From Trichomonas vaginalis G3 (Eukaryota; Parabasalia; Trichomonadida; Trichomonadidae), in the NCBI RefSeq assembly GCF_026262505.1, contig NC_067208.1, positions 8,813,962-8,877,961 of the forward strand: 64,000 nt of DNA. The letters are read 5' to 3'. The position numbers and the translations under genes are program-made. Positions within the stretch are counted from its first letter, which is position 1, and the number at the start of each line of letters is the position of its first letter. Below the pieces are notes generated by a model. That model made no database searches and had not been told where the DNA came from. It saw only the letters and a program-made list of their open reading frames with translations. Positions 57,000 through 64,000 of this stretch are shown piece after piece.

Positions 57000-57160
57000 C
57001 GAGCGGCTTAGGTCTAAGATTTTGATTCAAATCTTTGCTTATATTCCTTAAATTCTTTATGAAACTCGCAACAGTTCCATAAAAAATTTTAAATTCTAAA
57101 CTGTCGAAATTACCGATCGGTAATCACACCCTTCACGGGTGTGTCACTTTTAGCTAAAAT
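57000..57160. repeat. Cluster of short palindromes
   Basis: Contains AGATTT-tgattc-AAATCT (about 57017), the perfect 16-bp palindrome ATTACCGATCGGTAAT (57109-57124), CACACCC-ttcac-GGGTGTG (57125-57143) and TTTTAGCTAAAA (57148-57159). Just before it lies AAGCCGC...GCGGCTT. No gene here. Confidence 0.8.
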
Positions 57161-57391
57161 TACCCCTACTCATTTTATCGTCGGGGAAGCAACACAATTC
57201 CCTCAAAAATATTGAAAAAATATAGAAAATAAAATGAATTAAGATGTACTTAAAATGAGAAATAGATTATGATATTAGATTTTAGAAAAAACAGACTTTT
57301 GATATAACTTTTGAGAATCTCATATAAAAAAAAACATTTAAAAATAAATTTAAATATCTTATTTATTTTACTATTGTAAATATATTCTCAG

Positions 57392-58359
57392 ATTTTTAGA
57401 AAAAAACACTTTTCATAAGTATTCAATATTTGAGAATACGCTCCAAAAAAAATAGATTCTCTTATATTTGCTTATATAAAAGGAAACTCTCTATCAGATG
57501 CGAATGCATGAATTCAGCACCTCTGATAGAGAGTTTCCTCTTATATAAGCGGATCTTTTTCATGAGTTATTGTTAATATAAAAACATAAAAAGCTACCAA
57601 TATGAGAAATTAAACCCTGCGAAGCGCCAGTTCTAGACTGGCACCTCGCAGGGTTTAATTTCTCTTGACAAATGACAAAACTTGTTCGCAATTGTGAACC
57701 ATTGCGAGCAGGTTTGCCAGATATCTGGAAGGAATTGCTCCTTATGATATATGCATTGTAACTGTATATATCATAAAGAGCAATTCCTTCAATTAAACGC
57801 AAAAACTTTGGTGCAATCGTTGCTGATTGCACCAAAGTTTTCGAACTTTCCCGAGGGAATTGGAGGGTGAGAGATACATAGTCTATCTATGTACCTCCCA
57901 CCCTCCAAATCCCACTCTAAATGGGAGAAACTTTGTTCGCATGTTATCTTATTCAAACAAAGTTTCTCCCATTTAGAGAAGGAATAGGAGCCTACCAGGC
58001 ACTGATATATAATCAGTGCTTTGTAGGCTCCTATTCCTAATAAAAATTTGAAAACTTTGGAGCATTTGATTATTGTATTTTGTCAAGAGAAATTCAACCC
58101 TGCGAAGTGCCAGTTCTAGACTGGTGCCTCGCAGGGTTTAATTTCTCATATTGGTAGATTTTGATGTTTTTATATTAACAAAAACGAATGAAAAAGATTT
58201 GCTTATATAAGAGGAAACTCTCTATCAGAGGTGCTGAATTCAGGCATTCGCATCTGATAGAGAGTCTCCTTTTATATAAGCGAATATAAAAGAATCTATT
58301 CTTTTTTGGAGCGTATTTTCAAATATTGAATACTTATGAAAAGTGTTTTTCCTAAAAAT
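57392..58359. other. 968-bp tree of nested hairpins (foldback-like element)
   Basis: Outer inverted repeat of 281 bp (57392-57672 with 58079-58359). Each outer arm contains two further hairpins: 29-bp stems around CTCTCTATCAGA, and 19-bp stems beginning GAGAAATTAAACCCTGC. The centre holds at least six more, with stems at 57678/57701, 57728/57778, 57802/57825, 57855/57899, 57915/57956 (23 bp, perfect) and 57981/58023. Several carry a second hairpin in their loop. No coding capacity. Family unknown. Confidence 0.9.
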
Positions 58360-60291
58360 TTAATATAATGCTTAGCACAATATATAAAATTAAAATATCT
58401 ATAATTATTTTCTATATCACACTTTTCATTAGACCTTGAAAAGTCTTCTCAAACTCTATTTTTAATTATTTTTAGATATATCTCAAGTGTGATTATTCAA
58501 AAACTCATATAGACTATATTTATTTTTTCATTCAAAAAATTATATGAGAATCTCAAATTAACTTTCAAATTTTTTATTTTAAAAACATATTAATAATCAT
58601 ATTTTAAGATACTTTTTCGCCCAAAAAATAATCGTACTTCCTCGACGATTAATAGGCTCTCAATTTCTATCGTTGACACTACTTAGCATGCAACACTCTT
58701 TGTATTGTTTTAGTAAAGAAATAAATTCTATTGTTCATCCTATATTTTCATTTTTGCATATTTTTTTTCATATTGATCGTAAAAAAATCTCGAAAAAAAT
58801 ATAGGTGTATCAACTAAAAATTGTAAACTGAAAAGCCACTTTTTCTAACTTTTTCCCACATTTTCGCCTGACATTCTATCGTATTTTTAATCCATTATAT
58901 AATAAAATTATATAATCTTTAATTAGTTGATAGCCTCCCGCCTGACATTTGACGCGGCAAATTAGAAAAGTGCAAAATTTTTATTACTAATGGGAATATG
59001 AACTTTCATAGAGAAACCTTCTTGAAAGAACTTTTTACTGGCAAAGAATAATTTCAGAATCAGACCATACGTACAAGTCTTTAATAATATTCCTTGAAAT
59101 TGAATTTTTTAATTTCAATTTAGTGGCTGAATAGTATTTTCCTTTTATTAGTTCATACTCAGAAATAATTTACAATAACATTCACTTCACACCACATAAG
59201 GTCCATCACAATTACCAATATCTATCATCATAATATAAAAAACATTGAGACTATAATTTTGGCATACACCCTTCACGACATGGATTGTGTAAGTCGGATT
59301 TTTCCAAAAAAATAATTACTGAACAAATTGTAAATTTACCATAAATTATCTGGTTAATTTGATTAAGTTTTTGACAAAATATCGTTCAACATTGCTAATT
59401 TAGTATTTTTAACTTGTTGAAAATGTTTTTATACATAAATAAATTTTTATAATTCCAAATTCGAAATAATAAACAATATTTATCTACATAGGATGCTATT
59501 TTGAGAAAATATATTATTATAATCAGACCTTGTAGAATTGTTATTCCTTAATAAAGAGATATTATTTTCACGAAATATCAAATATCGATGATCAAAGTTA
59601 ATACTTATCCTTTTCTATCTATTTATGTGCATTATTCAATATATAAACAGGTATATATTGAAGTATTAATGGAAATTTGATCTAAAGATCCAGAAAATTA
59701 TAAAGCAATATATATGTACAACTGCATTATTAATGTGCTCTATGGATGAACATTAATCGTTGAAACAAACTTAACTTAGATATTATGGTTAGAGTTGATA
59801 CACTTCTAAAAATCTAACTCGGATCATATGAACAGAATTCGATTTTCGAGATGAAGGAGTTCAAGACATGGAAATTTCTATATTTGAAATATGAGGGATT
59901 TGTCAATTTTGAGAAAGTAGTTCTTTATGCTTCTCAATTTTGAAAAAAGTCTCTTAATTTTAATGTATTGTTTCAGGGATTTTATCATACTTTCTAAAAA
60001 GCATGAAAGAAAATTTCTTATAGCAATATATTGTGAATACATTTAAACCGTATGAAAACAAATACATCCATATTATATAAGAATTTAGACCCTTTGGCCA
60101 TTCAATAAAATCTGTTTCAATTACATAAAAAACTTATATCAACTAGTTTCAAATATATTTACCAGAATTAAAAAGACTGTTTGATGATAGCAATGAAAAA
60201 TCTAAAAAATGATTTTTTAATTACATAAAAATAATAAATAAACAAAATAACATAATATATTAATATATTATTAGAAATATATAAAAATATT
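58360..60291. other. AT-rich intergenic DNA
   Basis: No gene, RNA gene or clear repeat seen. It contains scattered short hairpins such as AATCGT...ACGATT near 58633. Confidence 0.5.
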
Positions 60292-63200
60292 CTAAGCTCT
60301 GAATGTGTAGTAAGAAGACAAAACAGGAGAAACATATGCAGGATATCCAATCGGAAGGTTGCAAGCTTGGTTGACGATGTTGTGCAAATCGATGACATTG
60401 AACTGTATAGAAAGTCTCTCTCTGTCCAAAGAACGCATGAAGACTTGTTCGAATGCTTGGCTGGACCAGAGACTTCGAACAGAACTCTTGTTCAGTCTGT
60501 AGACATTCCAAAGTGCTGTTGAATGTTTGAACAACAAAACTGTCTTAGTGTTCAAACAGTTTTCGACTGTCAAAAGTTGTTTCTTTGACATAGTGAATTC
60601 GTGTGCAAATTCATTAGATCCTGCTGGTGAAACCAAGTAACTCTCTTCGTAGTCCATGAAATGATCGAAGATTGATGAATCTGTTAATACATCTGGTTCA
60701 TCAACAAATCCGAACTGTTGGAGAACTAAACTCAAAACAAACAATCGCATAGAAGGTGTGATGACATCTTCGAAGATTCGTTGGTTGTTAGAAAGCCAGA
60801 AGTTGTCATCATCAACGGACAAATTTCCATGAAATGATGAAAATACTTTAGATGCAATAACTGTGTTCGATTCAACACCATTAGATTTTGTAAGAATTTC
60901 AAGACAATCATTAATCAAGACTTGCAATTGCTGCTTCATTTCATGACTTAATTCAATCTCAAGATGACCTGAAATATATTCGATTTCTTGCTCACTACTA
61001 ACAGTAATATTTTCATCTGGTTGTGGAACATTTACTAATAATTCAATTTCTTTCAATGTGAAGAAAATAATACAAAGTCTCATCCACGTCAAAACTGTAT
61101 ATCTATTCGTAGTATTAAGAATAGTAACTAACTCTGTTGCACTAACTTCATACATATCTAAAGGAATGTCACAATTTACATAATTCCAATTTGATTTCAA
61201 ATGTAAAAATCCGGCGGGAATTTGCCAATCATTTGCCATTGTTGATAAATTCTCAAGATTTCGGATTTCGATTTGATGACATGTAGTAGCATCATTGTAT
61301 TCGAGACCTCGAACTTGGAATTGAACACAATTAGGACGAAGTGAAATGATATGCAATAAAAGTGACATTTTGTTGTTAATCATCAAAAAAATGTCGTTTT
61401 CATCAACAGCACCGTAATTCCCTGAATATATTTGTCTTGCTAATACTTTAACTAAATCTCTAACAGCGGATAAATAAACAGGGGCTTCAAGAGGATGCTC
61501 TGTTGCATGAGATGCAATTGTTTTCATGACATCAAGATTTCGAGGTGGACTCAAATCCCAGAAAATGTTTGGTCGTGGTGCAGATGGGAAAACAACAACA
61601 TGAAACAAAGGCTGCAAAAAAGAAAACAATTGTCGTGGAGCACCTGTAATAACAGACCAAAGATAAGTTTTGAAAGAAAAACTTCTGTCAATAAAAGGAA
61701 ATAACATAATAACAATGTAATAAGGAATATAACCAACTTCTGGGAGTTCTTCTGTATAACTGCCAATAGATGAGAACCTTCCGAATATGTATTCACGAGT
61801 AATATCATACATATGCATAAGTTTGCGGCCAATCCAATAAGAAATCATAAATGAGCCAACAAAATTCGAAAATTGCATTTCATAATAAAAGTGACAAAAA
61901 ACTAACAAAGAAAATGCATAAACAGAAGTACTTCCTACTGAAGTATTCAATACTATACATACAAAAAACCCAAAAATCCATGTTGGAATAGTTTCTGACA
62001 ACAAACAAAATTTGATAAAAGATACTCCGAAAAATGCACGGATAACAATGAAAAAGAACTCAACATATTGGATTCTTATCCGAATAAACCTAAAAATAAA
62101 TAGAAAATACTGTGTAAATGTAGTCAAAAAAGGAATTATTAAATTAATAACAACAGGAATGATAATCATAACATAAAAATATCCTTTCCGTGTTGTACAG
62201 TATATAGAAGCTATAGAAACAATACCTGTAAGAATAATTTGTTGAATAAAATAATATAATATTTTGTGATGTGAAATTGGTGAAATTGGGATGTTCAGAA
62301 TGACATGGGATACAATAATAGCAACTTCGTCATGGTATTTGAACGTTGTTTTCGAATGAATAAAATAACAAATAATATATACAACAAAACATCGAATTAA
62401 CTGAGCGAATGAGTCGAAAAGACCCACTACACCACATGAACCAAACAAATATCGGTTCACTGACTCAATAAACCATGTAATTGTCGATCCGATTGGAGGA
62501 ATAACGAAAAAAAGCCAAACGGGGAGTAAATAAATACCGTACTTCCAAATTTCAATACCGTGGTCCTTGATTGTGTACCAATCTATCGTAATTTTGAAAA
62601 TTTCAAGATGAATTGGTTCAAACCACTTTGGAAAGTACTCGAAAAGAAGAATGAAGCCACAAGCTATGATTAGAAAGAATGGACGGGTCATTCCGTTCGT
62701 AGATTCTTCGTGAGTTAGAGAATAAGGTTCATCTTGTGGAGGCTGGAGAATTGAGTAGATTGAACCGCCTGAAATAATGCAATACCACCAGTAGACACCT
62801 GCTGGTATATGATGAGAGGCGAAAGAAACGAGATATAACTGAAAAAAAGCTAAAATTGTCACAAAAAATATGTAAGTAAAGGTTTTTGGGAAAGGAAATA
62901 CGATGGATAGTTGTTCGCGAGTGAAAGGAAACTTCTTAATCGTTCCAAAAAAACGAATATAACTTGTATTTTCTCCTTTCTCCTTTTTTTGAGATTGTTT
63001 TGGCTCCTCTTTGTGAGTATTCATGTATTCGATAAGAGTAAAGACTTCATCTGCTGAAAAACCTGATTGAATGAGTTCAAAAGCTGATTCACTGGCTCTT
63101 TGCTCATCAAACGGGTATGAATTTCTTAGTTTCCATAAGACATCACTGATGCCAGGTGGAGTTTCGATATCTGATATACTTTCTTCGGAATCTGTAGATA

Positions 63201-63453
63201 GTTCGAAAGAATTGTCAAAAATACGAGTTAAAATAGTTAGTGTTGCTGTAATAATTAGTATAACGAATGCTATAGATCCTGCAAAAATTAAATATTCCTT
63301 TTGTGTCCATGAATTTGGTTTAATAACAGCGTGAATACTTGTTAAAACGGCAAATGACGCAATTCTGATGATAGTAGGGATAATGCCACCAGAAACATTA
63401 AACCCAAAAAATGCTGTTCGGATACAATTTTGGGTAACTTCTTGGACATTCAT
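60292..63453 (-). CDS. Pecanex-like multi-pass membrane protein
   Basis: Host gene, 1053 aa from the ATG at 63453. The N-terminal ~600 residues contain at least ten hydrophobic membrane segments, separated by a charged loop at ~85-180 (Ser/Glu-rich, with KQSQKKEKGEN). The C-terminal ~450 residues fit the Pecanex C domain: VVFPSAPRPNIFWDLSPP near residue 623, KSSVRSLWSSQAFEQVFMRS, and LHNIVNQACNLPIGYPAYVS near 1029. Pecanex proteins are conserved endomembrane proteins (Notch-pathway linked in animals); the role in a protist is unknown. Frame fully open, no intron. Confidence 0.8.
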   Translation of the reverse strand: MNVQEVTQNCIRTAFFGFNVSGGIIPTIIRIASFAVLTSIHAVIKPNSWTQKEYLIFAGSIAFVILIITATLTILTRIFDNSFELSTDSEESISDIETPPGISDVLWKLRNSYPFDEQRASESAFELIQSGFSADEVFTLIEYMNTHKEEPKQSQKKEKGENTSYIRFFGTIKKFPFTREQLSIVFPFPKTFTYIFFVTILAFFQLYLVSFASHHIPAGVYWWYCIISGGSIYSILQPPQDEPYSLTHEESTNGMTRPFFLIIACGFILLFEYFPKWFEPIHLEIFKITIDWYTIKDHGIEIWKYGIYLLPVWLFFVIPPIGSTITWFIESVNRYLFGSCGVVGLFDSFAQLIRCFVVYIICYFIHSKTTFKYHDEVAIIVSHVILNIPISPISHHKILYYFIQQIILTGIVSIASIYCTTRKGYFYVMIIIPVVINLIIPFLTTFTQYFLFIFRFIRIRIQYVEFFFIVIRAFFGVSFIKFCLLSETIPTWIFGFFVCIVLNTSVGSTSVYAFSLLVFCHFYYEMQFSNFVGSFMISYWIGRKLMHMYDITREYIFGRFSSIGSYTEELPEVGYIPYYIVIMLFPFIDRSFSFKTYLWSVITGAPRQLFSFLQPLFHVVVFPSAPRPNIFWDLSPPRNLDVMKTIASHATEHPLEAPVYLSAVRDLVKVLARQIYSGNYGAVDENDIFLMINNKMSLLLHIISLRPNCVQFQVRGLEYNDATTCHQIEIRNLENLSTMANDWQIPAGFLHLKSNWNYVNCDIPLDMYEVSATELVTILNTTNRYTVLTWMRLCIIFFTLKEIELLVNVPQPDENITVSSEQEIEYISGHLEIELSHEMKQQLQVLINDCLEILTKSNGVESNTVIASKVFSSFHGNLSVDDDNFWLSNNQRIFEDVITPSMRLFVLSLVLQQFGFVDEPDVLTDSSIFDHFMDYEESYLVSPAGSNEFAHEFTMSKKQLLTVENCLNTKTVLLFKHSTALWNVYRLNKSSVRSLWSSQAFEQVFMRSLDRERLSIQFNVIDLHNIVNQACNLPIGYPAYVSPVLSSYYTFRA

Positions 63454-64000
63454 AAAATTTTGTCATTTTTTTTTCCAATCTTCATGAAATATTTCAAATT
63501 CTTAGTAGATTTACTATATTTCTTCCTCAGTAGGGATAGTATGCTTATTTTGCCAAAGATGTTATGCTTGCCCAAAGGGCAAGCGTATGCATCCGAGGCC
63601 AGAAATTACAATATGATATCAAATTTGAAAATGTGGACTAAAGTATCATTGTAAGTTCTTTCGGACAAAAAGAAACATGATACGGTTTTGAAATTCTTAT
63701 GAATAAATGATCTCAGAGCTGCCTTAATATAAAAAAAATTTCAATATTTACGGTTTTAAAAGTCAGATGGGCGTAAGTGCAGCCTTAATATAAAAAAAAT
63801 TTCAATATTTACAATTTTTTAAACTTATGTGCTCAATTCTGACTTCTTGAAGAAGCAGGTTGAAATCAAACTACTAATTATATATCAAAAGTAAGAGCTA
63901 GTTCAGATTCCCTACTTTGTTCTGACGTTTCGTCTTTTTCTGTTCTAATAGATAATATGTATAAAATATACATGGGCACTATATTCAATATAAAACTGAA
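63454..64000. other. Intergenic end region with small repeats
   Basis: No gene seen. Contains the hairpin GCTTGCCC-aaa-GGGCAAGC near 63567 and a direct repeat, CCTTAATATAAAAAAAATTT, with a 61-bp spacing (63722 and 63783). Confidence 0.5.

Noticed and set aside
57392-58359. Structured ribosomal or other known non-coding RNA gene
   Set aside because: No conserved rRNA, RNase P or SRP motif was seen. Near-perfect long stems and duplicated outer arms fit DNA palindromes better than an evolved RNA.

Overview
The window looks like nuclear DNA of a trichomonad, almost certainly Trichomonas vaginalis. It is very AT-rich, shows no introns, and carries two long Maverick/Polinton elements, a MULE-family DNA transposon, a Pmp-like beta-helix surface-protein remnant, an FYRN/FYRC-domain gene and a pecanex-like membrane-protein gene. 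No rRNA, tRNA or CRISPR array was seen.

Layout. 1-2135: FYRN/FYRC-domain gene on the minus strand, running off the left edge and apparently shifted in frame near its 3' end. 2340-5258: minisatellites, first about 21-bp units and then about 24-bp units. 5259-27280: Polinton 1 (22.0 kb), inserted into the 24-bp array, with 630-bp terminal inverted repeats (TIRs) that look identical and a probable 5-bp target duplication. 27286-27640: the rest of the 24-bp array. 28870-29891: broken Pmp-like gene, followed by a 62-bp perfect three-way-junction palindrome. 30325-31998: MULE transposase. 32521-56849: Polinton 2 (24.3 kb), with a DNA adenine methyltransferase gene at its left end. 57000-58360: palindrome-rich DNA including a 968-bp tree of nested hairpins. 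60292-63453: pecanex-like gene.

Both Polintons encode the expected set: a DDE integrase, a B-family DNA polymerase with the extra palm-side domain of protein-primed enzymes, a helicase (with primase in Polinton 1), an FtsK/HerA-like packaging ATPase, a double-jelly-roll major capsid candidate, several minor-capsid candidates, and a fibre protein with a C-terminal domain like phage tail collars. Gene order, strand and many accessory genes differ between the two. Polinton 1 is broken in about a dozen places and carries a 712-bp DNA-transposon insertion. Polinton 2 is broken in about eight to ten places. No adenain-like protease was recognised in either.

The most unusual content is structural. 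Dispersed GC-rich double hairpins lie inside and between Polinton 1 genes, two of them read in frame. Inverted-repeat boundaries surround the primase-helicase in Polinton 1 and an unrelated gene in Polinton 2, which suggests exchangeable cassettes. Tandem arrays have units containing palindromes, and one array begins with a copy of KilA-N coding sequence. The nested hairpin tree at 57.4-58.4 kb matches no family I know.
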